NCBI GenBank assembly: GCA_016871655.1
Contig: VHCR01000005.1
Span: 1 to 18,622 of the forward strand
Direction: 5' to 3'
DNA from: Verrucomicrobiota bacterium
Lineage (GTDB): Bacteria > Verrucomicrobiota > Verrucomicrobiia > Chthoniobacterales > UBA6821
DNA: 18,622 nt
Position 1 is the first letter of the stretch. Each line of letters begins with the position of its first letter. The translations under genes were made by a program, and so were the position numbers. Below are positions 7,402 through 14,159 of this stretch, piece by piece. The notes below the pieces were generated by a model. It was not told the origin of the DNA. It saw only the letters and a list, made by a program, of their open reading frames with translations, and searched no databases.

Positions 7402-8598
7402 ATGCCTCTTCTTCCCATCATCATGCCACAACTCGGCGAATCAATTGCCGAGGCGACCATTATTCGCGTTGCCTTTGCACTTGGCGATCAGATCGATGCT
7501 GATACTGATATTTTTGAAGTGGAAACCAACAAGGCCGTGATGGGCGTTACAGCTGCTTGCGCAGGGAAGCTTCACGAGCTCACAGCCGTAGCCGGAGAGA
7601 GTTATCCCGTCGGGGCTACGCTTGGCTATTTGGAAATCAGCGACGCTGATGCAGAACGACTCGGTATTCACGATGTTCCAAAACCCGCTGCAGAGAAACC
7701 GAAAAAAATTCCTGCTTCTAAAAAATCTTTCGAAGAAAAACCAAAAGTAGAGCCAACTCTTCGAGGCCTTCCTGTGCCCGCTCATGCGGGAGGAGCTTCT
7801 TTCCTTTCGCCTCGGATGAAGGCTCGCATGACGGAACTTGGCCTCCATGCTGCTGACCTTGCTGGCGTGGCTGGCAGTGGAGCTAATGGACGAGTCACGA
7901 TTGAAGATTTGGAACAATTTTTAGAAGATCTTGAAAGAAATGAAATCACGCCGGCCTCTTCGATGCGCGTCGCCGTGGCTGACGCCATGCGTCGCAGTTG
8001 GACACGTCCACTCGCAACGGTTGTCCTACCAATGCCGCTAGATGCTCTCTTAGCTCATCGCAAGCAGCAGACGGCCAAAGCTGGACCAGCTCTTTATGCC
8101 TTGCGCGCGCTCGCGGTGGCACTCTCAGAAAATTCGGCAATTGCAGGTCGCTTGGTGGGAGCACGAATCATTCATCCTCGTTCGATTGACATTGGCTTTG
8201 CCGTTGAGGCTGCTGATGGAGTCTTAGTCCCCGTCATTCGGAATGCCGATCAATTTCGCCTTGCTGAATTAGTCGAACGTTACAATCGCCTTGTCGAGCT
8301 GGCGCGCGCTCGCCGCCTGGCTCCCGGTGACACGGGAGGCTCGATTGCGACGATCACCAACTACGGTGTTTTTGGCCTAACGATGGCAACGCCGATTCCT
8401 CTTCCGGAGCAAACACTCCTTCTCGGCATGGGCGTTGGCCAAACCGTTCCGTCGTGGGATCCAGCAACAAAAACTTTTGTTCCAGCAACCGAGGCCCAGT
8501 TCACCTTGAGCTTTGATCACCGCGTTCTTGATGGCGGCGCCGCAGGGCGACTGCTGCTAAGAGTGAAAGAGTTGTTGTTACAACCTGAAATTTTGTAA
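7402..8598 (+). CDS. pdhC: Dihydrolipoamide acyltransferase E2 component
   Basis: Core of the dehydrogenase complex; transfers the acyl group from its lipoyl arm to coenzyme A. The 398-residue protein has one N-terminal lipoyl domain with the modified lysine at Lys44 (VETNKAVM, where ETDKA is more usual). A Lys/Pro/Ala linker follows, then a peripheral subunit-binding domain (about 133-175; LSPRMKARMTELG ... GSGANGRVTIEDLEQF). The catalytic domain (about 185-398) ends in SFDHRVLDGG, with the general-base His373 and Asp377. All key residues are intact. The E3 gene (lipoamide dehydrogenase) is not next to it and is presumably elsewhere. The substrate is inferred from context. Confidence 0.93.
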   Translation: MPLLPIIMPQLGESIAEATIIRVAFALGDQIDADTDIFEVETNKAVMGVTAACAGKLHELTAVAGESYPVGATLGYLEISDADAERLGIHDVPKPAAEKPKKIPASKKSFEEKPKVEPTLRGLPVPAHAGGASFLSPRMKARMTELGLHAADLAGVAGSGANGRVTIEDLEQFLEDLERNEITPASSMRVAVADAMRRSWTRPLATVVLPMPLDALLAHRKQQTAKAGPALYALRALAVALSENSAIAGRLVGARIIHPRSIDIGFAVEAADGVLVPVIRNADQFRLAELVERYNRLVELARARRLAPGDTGGSIATITNYGVFGLTMATPIPLPEQTLLLGMGVGQTVPSWDPATKTFVPATEAQFTLSFDHRVLDGGAAGRLLLRVKELLLQPEIL

Positions 8599-8625
8599 TA
8601 CGTTTTTTAATTTTATTTTCGAGAC

Positions 8626-8733
8626 AGTTGAAGTAAAAAGTTGAAGTTGAAGTTTCGTGGCTTCGCGAGTAAAAATTTTTGCTTTTTCGCCGAAGGCGAG
8701 TCTTAACTTCAACTTCAACTTTTTACTTCAACT
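8626..8733. repeat. Perfect 29-bp inverted repeat (GTTGAA words) with two inner hairpins
   Basis: Bases 8626-8654 and 8705-8733 are perfect inverted copies over 29 bp, built from AGTTGAAG words, with a 50-nt loop. The loop holds TCGTG-GCTT-CGCGA (8655-8668), a short AAAAATTTTT palindrome, and TCGCC-GAA-GGCGA (8687-8699). The left arm starts 28 nt after the E2 stop, and the right arm ends 8 nt before the next ATG (8742). This is the clearest member of the spacer family. Such a long perfect palindrome could extrude as a cruciform or stall polymerases; I see no T-run typical of an intrinsic terminator. Confidence 0.95.
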
Positions 8734-8741
8734 TTGTTGGC

Positions 8742-9377
8742 ATGAAAATCCATCTTCTCTTCAACTGCTTCACTGCGTTTTTTATTACGGTTTCCTTCGC
8801 TGCCACCCGAGACTTGTCCAAGCTCACGCCTGCAGAACTTCAGGAATATCAAACCGCACAACACACCGCCTTACGCACTCCTGCGGTCCAATCCACACGC
8901 CGCATAGCGCGAATGGCCTTGCACAAAGCAATGCTCAAGGCTGATCCGACGGTCGATACGATTTTTGCAAACATGAACGCTCATGCTCCAAAAAATCAAC
9001 TTCAGATTTCTCAACGGAAAAAACATTTTGGAATGAAGTTTACCTCTTGGCTTGCCAACTATCCTCCAGAATCCGTTAGCGCTTTGACTAAAACAGATTT
9101 GAAAAAATTAGAAATCGCTCATGCGAAAGGCTTGCAAGATCCCTCAGTCATCGCTGCGAGAAAAACAGCACGCATCACTTTTTACAATGCAATGATTAAC
9201 ACTGATCCAAAAATCATTCCCATTTTAACCAAAGCCGGCATTGAAATGCCTCAGAGCATCCGTACGCCGACGGCCAATTCTAAAATTGGAAACGAAGAAC
9301 AAATTCTAGGCGGCAATGATGATCTCTGGGACACGGAGGTCCTCGCCCCTGCAGTCGAGCAGATGAAGAAGAATTAG
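8742..9377 (+). CDS. Exported protein with an internal duplication, unknown function
   Basis: A 211-residue protein with a signal peptide (residues 1 to about 21, hydrophobic FTAFFITVSFAA). Two units align without gaps at an offset of 87 residues: Leu28/115, Leu33/120, Ala39/126, Pro47/134, Arg53/140, Ala56-Arg57/143-144, Ala63-Met64/150-151, Asp68-Pro69/155-156, Ile74/161. Each looks like a small helical bundle ending in a DP turn. The family is not one I recognise. ATG 8742 is chosen because it gives the signal peptide; a longer frame would start inside the upstream repeat. It lies 16 nt ahead of the CesT-type chaperone, so it is probably co-transcribed with the chaperone and effector, but its signal peptide implies Sec export rather than type III secretion. 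Confidence 0.75.
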   Translation: MKIHLLFNCFTAFFITVSFAATRDLSKLTPAELQEYQTAQHTALRTPAVQSTRRIARMALHKAMLKADPTVDTIFANMNAHAPKNQLQISQRKKHFGMKFTSWLANYPPESVSALTKTDLKKLEIAHAKGLQDPSVIAARKTARITFYNAMINTDPKIIPILTKAGIEMPQSIRTPTANSKIGNEEQILGGNDDLWDTEVLAPAVEQMKKN

Positions 9378-9393
9378 TAACTGCAAAATTAGC

Positions 9394-9897
9394 ATGAGTG
9401 AAAACTTCCGAACCCAAGCAGAAGAAATTTTAGAATCACTCGGCCTTTTTTTAGGCTTAGATGATCTTGAGTTTGGCGAAGATGATGATACCTGTGGACT
9501 GCGGCTTGATGAGAAAATGTTAGTCAGTCTCACCCTTAATCAAGAGCGAGAAACAATAGTCCTTCATCATCTGATCGGAACTCTTCCAGTGAAAAACCGA
9601 GCTGAATTGGTGGAGCAACTTCTCGAAGCCAATCTTTTTTGGTCAGGGGCGAACGGAGCTACCATCAGCATGGAGCGAGAAACTGGATTTGTAATCATAG
9701 CGCGCGCTTTTTCCCTCTATACTTCGGATGGAAAACTTTTAACAGGGGAGTTTCTTGCTAATGCTATCGCTGACCTCGCTAGTGCTTCGAATTATTGGCA
9801 AGATTTTTTAGAACATCCTAATATCGAAACCGAACTTCCAGAAGGAAACTCGAATCAAACGGGAGAAGAATTAGTCGATGCTACGAAGTTTGATTAA
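9394..9897 (+). CDS. CesT/SycE-type type III secretion chaperone (probable)
   Basis: A small, very acidic 167-residue protein with the layout of class I T3SS chaperones: an N-terminal helix (about 6-20), strands around CGLRLDEKMLVSLTLNQ and TIVLHHLIGTLP, the typical LVEQLLEANLFW helix (about 72-83), then GANGATISMERETGFVIIARAF strands and a C-terminal helix. The LLEANL...GATIS...VIIARAF pattern is the one shared by CesT, SycE and SigE. Such chaperones are dimers that bind the N-terminal part of one effector in the cytoplasm. The gene ends 15 nt before the effector ATG, the same arrangement as ipgE-ipgD and sigE-sopB, so it is inferred to serve that phosphatase. There is no signal peptide. Confidence 0.82.
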   Translation: MSENFRTQAEEILESLGLFLGLDDLEFGEDDDTCGLRLDEKMLVSLTLNQERETIVLHHLIGTLPVKNRAELVEQLLEANLFWSGANGATISMERETGFVIIARAFSLYTSDGKLLTGEFLANAIADLASASNYWQDFLEHPNIETELPEGNSNQTGEELVDATKFD

Positions 9898-9912
9898 TTT
9901 TTGAGTGATATT

Positions 9913-11415
9913 ATGGACATAGCATCATCGAACCCTGCTTTTGAGCCTGCTTTTGAGGATATGAGCAAGGTGGCCGCTCGGCATACAAGAAGTTATGGCA
10001 AAGTCAGCACCTGGACAGGAGCCTCTGCTGCCTTAAAAGGTGAATTTTTTGGAACAGGCTTTACAACGATTTTTACTGAACAAAAATTGTTTCAGGCTAT
10101 CGAGTCGAAGTATGGCGAGACTCTTGCTAAGAGCGTCGCTCGACAATTGGGCATACAATCACAGGGAAATAAGTTGATCAATTCTTATAAGGTGGCTAAA
10201 GCTGTTGCGTTGGTTAAAGATTGGACAAAGGTTCATACCACTGAAATTAACTATCAAAAGGTCGAGCAAGGCATTGCCTATGGCAAGCCAATCACATGTC
10301 GCACCACTTTAACACCTCTCGGCCTCCTCAAGTCCTTGGCAAATAATTTGGGCGTGTTCGGAGTCTCTTCCAGAGATGGAAATAACAACAATGTGGTCAA
10401 TGGCTGGATTGAGGAAATAAAGATAAGCTTTCAGTTAAAAATAAGTTTTCTCCGCTCAGGAATGCTCATGCCAGCAAAAGAAGAGAATCCCGAGACTTCC
10501 GAAGCTAAGGAAGAACGTGAGAATGTAGCAATGAATCGCTGCAAACAAATTTTGTCGGCCATGGTCGAGACAACGCCTAGTTTGATTGCTAATTCCCAGA
10601 AACAGGGAACCAGTGCAGAGGATGCAATTGAAATCGAACATGCTCATATCGGATTAATTTCTACAAATGATCCAAAGAAGCCAGAGGAGTTAGAAATGGC
10701 GAAAGACCAGCTGGACTTCTTAAAAAATCACGTTAATGACAAGCCTGTTGAGATTGATTATTGTAAGCCAGGCACTACGGAAGTTATCAAAATTTGGGTA
10801 AAACCAAAAGTCCTCTACACCAATTTTTCTGTTCAGAAAGCTCAAAAAGGTGAGGCTTCTGCGCCAGATGCTGACTCACCAGATGCTGAAACAGAAGCAA
10901 CGTTGGATTATTATCTTGGCAACGCAAAGGAAAGAGGAGCAATTGGAGATAAAATTAGTACTCTTCCAGTAGATGAAAGGGCTACTGCAGCAAACTTATG
11001 GCAAGAACTTCGAAACCTACGCTCCATTAGATCCCAAGAAGGCTCCAGTTTTTACTCCTACGAATTTCAAGCCAAGTACAGTCTCCTCTTGGCCAAATGC
11101 GGCATCCCGACGCATGTCTATTGCAAGAGCGGAAAAGATCGCACCTCACGATTCAGCGAGATGATAAAAATGTGGGCTGCTAATCCAACTTTAAAATTGA
11201 ATAACATGACTCGCGCTGTGCGCAATGCGATCAAAGCATTTTCTTTTTCAGGCAATGCAACGGTACAGCGCTTGAATACTGGATTTGCTGGCAACAAACA
11301 ATTTAAAACCTACTGGCGCTTAATTGCGGGAGAAAAAAAAGATCGTACCTTTGGCGGATGGACACACTTACCTTCTGTGGCTTCGTATATGCCATGGATG
11401 AGCGTCAAAACGTAG
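9913..11415 (+). CDS. SopB/IpgD-like inositol phosphate phosphatase, candidate T3SS effector
   Basis: SopB (Salmonella) and IpgD (Shigella) are injected phosphatases that alter host phosphoinositides. This 500-residue protein has their C-terminal active site: HVYCKSGKDRTSRFSE, a CX5R P-loop with nucleophile Cys404 and Arg410 (SopB has CKSGKDRTG). About 100 residues before it lies LYTNFSVQKA, in the place of the SopB/IpgD FNFGVNE-type motif. The length is near SopB (561) and IpgD (538). There is no Sec signal peptide or membrane segment; the N-terminus is Ser/Ala/Asp-rich, as in many type III substrates. A CesT-type chaperone gene precedes it. The A+T content is clearly higher than in neighbours (G+C 20/60 at 10621-10680 against 35/60 at 7081-7140), which suggests acquisition by transfer. 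The start could also be TTG 9901. Translocation into a host is inferred. Confidence 0.85.
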   Translation: MDIASSNPAFEPAFEDMSKVAARHTRSYGKVSTWTGASAALKGEFFGTGFTTIFTEQKLFQAIESKYGETLAKSVARQLGIQSQGNKLINSYKVAKAVALVKDWTKVHTTEINYQKVEQGIAYGKPITCRTTLTPLGLLKSLANNLGVFGVSSRDGNNNNVVNGWIEEIKISFQLKISFLRSGMLMPAKEENPETSEAKEERENVAMNRCKQILSAMVETTPSLIANSQKQGTSAEDAIEIEHAHIGLISTNDPKKPEELEMAKDQLDFLKNHVNDKPVEIDYCKPGTTEVIKIWVKPKVLYTNFSVQKAQKGEASAPDADSPDAETEATLDYYLGNAKERGAIGDKISTLPVDERATAANLWQELRNLRSIRSQEGSSFYSYEFQAKYSLLLAKCGIPTHVYCKSGKDRTSRFSEMIKMWAANPTLKLNNMTRAVRNAIKAFSFSGNATVQRLNTGFAGNKQFKTYWRLIAGEKKDRTFGGWTHLPSVASYMPWMSVKT

Positions 11416-11421
11416 TTTTTT

Positions 11422-11446
11422 GTCTACCAACGTACCGTTGGTAGAC
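11422..11446. terminator. Perfect 11-bp hairpin after the effector gene
   Basis: GTCTACCAACG (11422-11432), loop TAC, then the exact complement CGTTGGTAGAC (11436-11446), starting 7 nt after the effector stop. Position and strength suit transcription termination, but the T-run (TTTTTT) lies 5' of the stem, not 3', so it is not a canonical intrinsic terminator on either strand. A protein-binding palindrome is the alternative. Confidence 0.5.
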
Positions 11447-11447
11447 A

Positions 11448-11592
11448 GTTTAAACGTTTAGAGGTTTAAAGGTTTAGAAAATTAATGAAAGTTTACTTTG
11501 AAATTAGAAAAATAATTTACTTCGATGCTGATTGATGTACTAAAATTCTTCTTCTGTTCATCCTAAATTTTTAAACTCTTAAACTCCTAAAC
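11448..11592. repeat. GTTTAAAC/GTTTAGAG octamer inverted repeat before lgt
   Basis: The left arm (11448-11483) reads GTTTAAAC, GTTTAGAG, GTTTAAAG, GTTTAGAA. The right arm (11562-11592) is an imperfect reverse complement (CCTAAATTTTTAAAC, TCTTAAAC, TCCTAAAC) that ends 9 nt before the lgt ATG. The loop of about 78 nt is A/T-rich without a recognisable gene. The 8-bp period resembles the element at 6208-6353. Confidence 0.85.
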
Positions 11593-11601
11593 AAAAAACG
11601 A

Positions 11602-12558
11602 ATGTTTTTTTCTTTCTACGTTCACGATCTGAGTCCCTTTCTGCTCCGCTTCAGCGATGGTATTGGCCTTCGCTGGTACGGACTCGCTTATGTTTTTGCA
11701 TTTATTTTTGGAACGCTGCTCTATCGGCATCTCGCGCGGCGTGGCTACAGCGACTTGACGCCCGACCAAGTCACTGACTTCATTACGTGGGGAGCGCTCT
11801 TCGGCGTGGTAGTCGGCGGACGTCTTGGTTACATGCTCTTCTACGACTTGGATGGATTTTTGCAAAACCCATTACTTTTTTTTCGCGTTTGGGAAGGAGG
11901 CATGTCGAGCCATGGTGGGATCATAGGCCTTGCGCTCTACTCGCTTTGGTACGCGCGCCGCCACCGCGTCTCGTGGCTGAACCTCGGTGACAACCTCGTC
12001 GTCGTCGCTCCGATCGGATTGTTCCTCGGGCGTTGCGCGAACTTCATCAATGGAGAACTTTTTGGACGCGCCACGACCGTTTTTTGGGCCATGCAATTTC
12101 CAAAAGAACTCGCTTTTCTTCCACCAGGATTCGTTGCTGCAACGTTGCAAGACACAGCTGCGATCGATCCTAAATTTTCTAATGTCGATGCTGTCGTCGC
12201 CGGTGTTAGTGGCTCTCCAGCGCTTCACGCCTATCTCGCAACGATCTTGACGCCTCGTTATCCCTCACAGCTCATCGAAGCTTTTTTGGAAGGCATCGTT
12301 CTTTTCACACTCCTCTGGCTGATGCGAACGCGCTTGCGTCTCCCAAATGGAGTTCTCACCGGAACTTTTTTTATCGCCTATGCGCTCCTCCGCATCACCG
12401 GAGAAATCTTTCGTGAGCCCGATGCTCCGCTCATTGGCATGTTCACCCGAGGAGAATTTTTTTCCTTTTTCCTCATCGTGATCGGAATTGGATTTATTAT
12501 CTCTGCAATCGTGCTGCAACAACTTCCCAGAAGATGGAAGATGGAAGATGGGAGATAG
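11602..12558 (+). CDS. lgt: Prolipoprotein diacylglyceryl transferase
   Basis: Inner-membrane enzyme that moves diacylglyceryl from phosphatidylglycerol to the lipobox cysteine of prelipoproteins, the first step of lipoprotein maturation. The 318-residue multi-pass protein keeps the family motifs: LRWYGLAY, GGRLGYMLFY, SSHGG with His104, the signature GRCANFINGELFGR (Arg144, Asn147, Glu152), RYPSQLIEAFLEG, and RITGEIFREPD. Between FPKE (about 167) and RYPSQ (219) it is roughly 30-40 residues longer than E. coli Lgt. Its last residues, RRWKMEDGR plus the stop, come from the GAAGATG heptamer repeat shared with the convergent kdsB. It starts without a Shine-Dalgarno, 9 nt after a repeat arm. Confidence 0.97.
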   Translation: MFFSFYVHDLSPFLLRFSDGIGLRWYGLAYVFAFIFGTLLYRHLARRGYSDLTPDQVTDFITWGALFGVVVGGRLGYMLFYDLDGFLQNPLLFFRVWEGGMSSHGGIIGLALYSLWYARRHRVSWLNLGDNLVVVAPIGLFLGRCANFINGELFGRATTVFWAMQFPKELAFLPPGFVAATLQDTAAIDPKFSNVDAVVAGVSGSPALHAYLATILTPRYPSQLIEAFLEGIVLFTLLWLMRTRLRLPNGVLTGTFFIAYALLRITGEIFREPDAPLIGMFTRGEFFSFFLIVIGIGFIISAIVLQQLPRRWKMEDGR

Positions 12559-12613
12559 AAGTTGTCGCCTGCTAAAGCAGGTAAGTAGCAAAAGCTCCTA
12601 TCTTCTATCTTCG
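12529..12613. repeat. GAAGATG/GAAGATA heptamer inverted repeat between convergent lgt and kdsB
   Basis: The left arm (12529-12561) is AGAAGATGGAAGATG-type heptamers and includes the lgt stop. The right arm (about 12595-12613) is the reverse complement (CTCCTATCTTCTATCTTCG) and includes the kdsB stop on the other strand. Between them is CCTGC-TAAA-GCAGG (12568-12581). Convergent genes thus end in the two arms of one palindrome. It may act as a bidirectional terminator, though no T-run follows the stem. Confidence 0.88.
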
Positions 12614-13372
12614 CATCGCTGCTTCAATCCGCTTCGCATCCTCTGGCGTATCGACGCCAAGCGCACGGTGAGTTGTCGTGAGGACGCGGATCTTGATTCC
12701 ATGCTCGAGAGCGCGGAGCTGTTCTAATTTTTCACAGCGCTCGAGAGGTGAGGGACGATAGGTAACAAATTTTTTTAAACTCTCTTTTCGAAAACCGTAG
12801 ATTCCCAAATGCAAAAGTGGATGGACCGCTGATTTTGGATTATGGAGATCACGATGATAAGGAATGAGACTCCTCGAAAAATAAAGTGCATCACCGCGCT
12901 GATCCAAGACAACTTTCACAATATTAGGGTCGTTGCGATATGTCTCTTCATCGAGCGGTGTCGCTGCCGTGATCATTTCAACTTTTGAATCTTGCAACAT
13001 CGTTTTGGCGAGGCGATCGATGAGCCGCGCATCGATGAGCGGTTCATCTCCTTGCACGTTGATCACGTGAGAAAAAATTGCGACTTCTTTTTTTTCTAAT
13101 TTTTTGACCGCTTCCGCAATCCGATCGGTTCCCGATTGATGTTTAGTTGAGGTCATCACCACCTCGGCTCCAAAAGATGTTGCGACTTTTTTGATCCGCT
13201 GATCATCCGTTGCAATAATGATGCGATCGATCGAACGTGCCTTCCGGCAGCGGTCCCAAACGTGCTGCAGGAGCGGCTTTCCAGCCAGTGGATGCAAAAG
13301 CTTTCCAGGAAAACGAGTTGATCCCCAGCGCGCAGGGATGATAAGAACGACTCCGGAAGATTTTTGCTTCAT
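12605..13372 (-). CDS. kdsB: CMP-Kdo synthetase (3-deoxy-manno-octulosonate cytidylyltransferase)
   Basis: Activates Kdo with CTP to CMP-Kdo for attachment to lipid A. The 255-residue protein has the nucleotide-binding start VVLIIPARWGSTRFPGKLL, the ATDDQRI segment, the Kdo-site HQSGTDRIAEA, the metal-binding VINVQGDEPLI (Asp109), the ALYFSRSLIPY region, and a closing LGVDTPEDAKRIEAAM. All hallmarks of KdsB are present at the usual length (about 250). It is the last gene of the hldA-gmhB-kdsB set on the - strand, and its terminal Arg plus stop fall in the repeat shared with lgt. The leader is almost pure A/T without a Shine-Dalgarno. Confidence 0.96.
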   Translation of the reverse strand: MKQKSSGVVLIIPARWGSTRFPGKLLHPLAGKPLLQHVWDRCRKARSIDRIIIATDDQRIKKVATSFGAEVVMTSTKHQSGTDRIAEAVKKLEKKEVAIFSHVINVQGDEPLIDARLIDRLAKTMLQDSKVEMITAATPLDEETYRNDPNIVKVVLDQRGDALYFSRSLIPYHRDLHNPKSAVHPLLHLGIYGFRKESLKKFVTYRPSPLERCEKLEQLRALEHGIKIRVLTTTHRALGVDTPEDAKRIEAAMRR

Positions 13373-13400
13373 AAAAATAAAAATAAAATTTTTAATTTTT

Positions 13401-13426
13401 TTTGTGATCTTTGTGTTCTTTTGTGG
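13401..13426 (-). repeat. Short CACAAAGAA tandem in the gmhB-kdsB gap
   Basis: On the - strand this reads CCACAAAAGAA, CACAAAGAT, CACAAA: three imperfect 9-bp units directly after the gmhB stop, followed by an A/T-only stretch up to the kdsB ATG. There is no inverted partner. It is a single-arm version of the tandem-word spacers, with a 9-bp period. Confidence 0.6.
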
Positions 13427-13990
13427 CTATTTCTTCAGCTCCTCCAAAATCCATTTCAAGGCCTCCGTCACATCTTCCGCGATAAAATCGGCGCCGCAGT
13501 CACGATGCTCTTTTCCATAGCCGGTTAAAACCAAAATCGTGAGGCATCCCGCTGCCCGCCCAGCTTCAATATCGCTGGCACGATCTCCAATCATGATGGA
13601 GCGTGAAAGATCGATGTTAAAATCTTTCGCTGCCTCCACAAGCATTCCTGGCGCGGGCTTGCGTCGCATCGAGTTAGAGCCTGGCATGTCGGGCGACATG
13701 TAGACGCCATCGATGAGTCCGTTCAGTTGTCGCTGCAATTCTTCTTGGACAGCATCAAATTCTTTTTTAGTAAAATAGCCACGCCCGATGCCGCTTTGGT
13801 TCGTGATAATCACGTGGAGCCATCCCTGCTCGCGTGTCTTGGCGAGGAGCTCCGCAGCTCCCTCAATGGCATGAACCTCTTCGGGTCGATGACAATGATC
13901 GACTTCTTTCATCAACGTTCCATCACGATCGAAAAAGAGAGCAGGGCGGGGGGCAGAGAGGCTGGAGATTTCGGTGAAAATTGGTGACAT
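13427..13990 (-). CDS. gmhB: HAD phosphatase, D-glycero-manno-heptose 1,7-bisphosphate 7-phosphatase (GmhB-like)
   Basis: Probably removes the 7-phosphate of heptose bisphosphate, the step after HldA in ADP-heptose synthesis. The 187-residue protein shows the HAD motifs: FFDRDGTL (nucleophile Asp21, acid Asp23), IITNQSGIGRG (Thr63), RRKPAPGM (Lys111), and IGDRASDIEAGRAAG (Asp136, Asp140). The segment that carries the Cys/His zinc site in E. coli GmhB is replaced here by YMSPDMPGSNSMRRKP, with no cysteine or histidine, so the zinc loop is missing. The neighbouring hldA and kdsB support the heptose role; a related HisB-type or other sugar phosphatase is the alternative. GAGG lies about 8 nt before the ATG, one of the few Shine-Dalgarno-like leaders here. 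Confidence 0.85.
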   Translation of the reverse strand: MSPIFTEISSLSAPRPALFFDRDGTLMKEVDHCHRPEEVHAIEGAAELLAKTREQGWLHVIITNQSGIGRGYFTKKEFDAVQEELQRQLNGLIDGVYMSPDMPGSNSMRRKPAPGMLVEAAKDFNIDLSRSIMIGDRASDIEAGRAAGCLTILVLTGYGKEHRDCGADFIAEDVTEALKWILEELKK

Positions 13991-14007
13991 AGAGAGGCCT
14001 CGTTACA

Positions 14008-14115
14008 TAGTTTAAGTGATTAGTTGAAGTTGACGTTTCGTGCGCTTCGCGGAATAAAATTTTACTTTTGCTGAAAGCAAGTCGAAACTTCAACTTCAAC
14101 TTTTAACTTCAACTT
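14008..14115. repeat. Quasi-palindrome (AGTTGAAG words) between hldA and gmhB
   Basis: The core arms 14022-14040 and 14083-14101 are inverted copies over 19 bp with one mismatch (AGTTGAAGTTGA...GTTTCG); similarity continues outward to 14008 and 14115. The loop holds GCG-CTT-CGC (14042-14050), an A/T stretch, and TTGCT-GAA-AGCAA (14068-14080). It shares words and layout with 5117-5220 and 8626-8733. Relative to transcription of hldA and gmhB it lies in the opposite orientation to those two. Confidence 0.88.
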
Positions 14116-14159
14116 TTTTCTATAACAAAAGGAAATCTCTATCATTCGTTTGCCATCTT

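Noticed and set aside
7441..7917. A 158-residue - strand frame inside the E2 gene
   Set aside because: It lies fully opposite the lipoyl and linker regions of an intact E2, is rich in Ser and Phe, and has no domain signal.
8626..8733. IS or transposon ends
   Set aside because: No transposase, no target-site duplication, and the arm words differ between loci, unlike copies of one mobile element.
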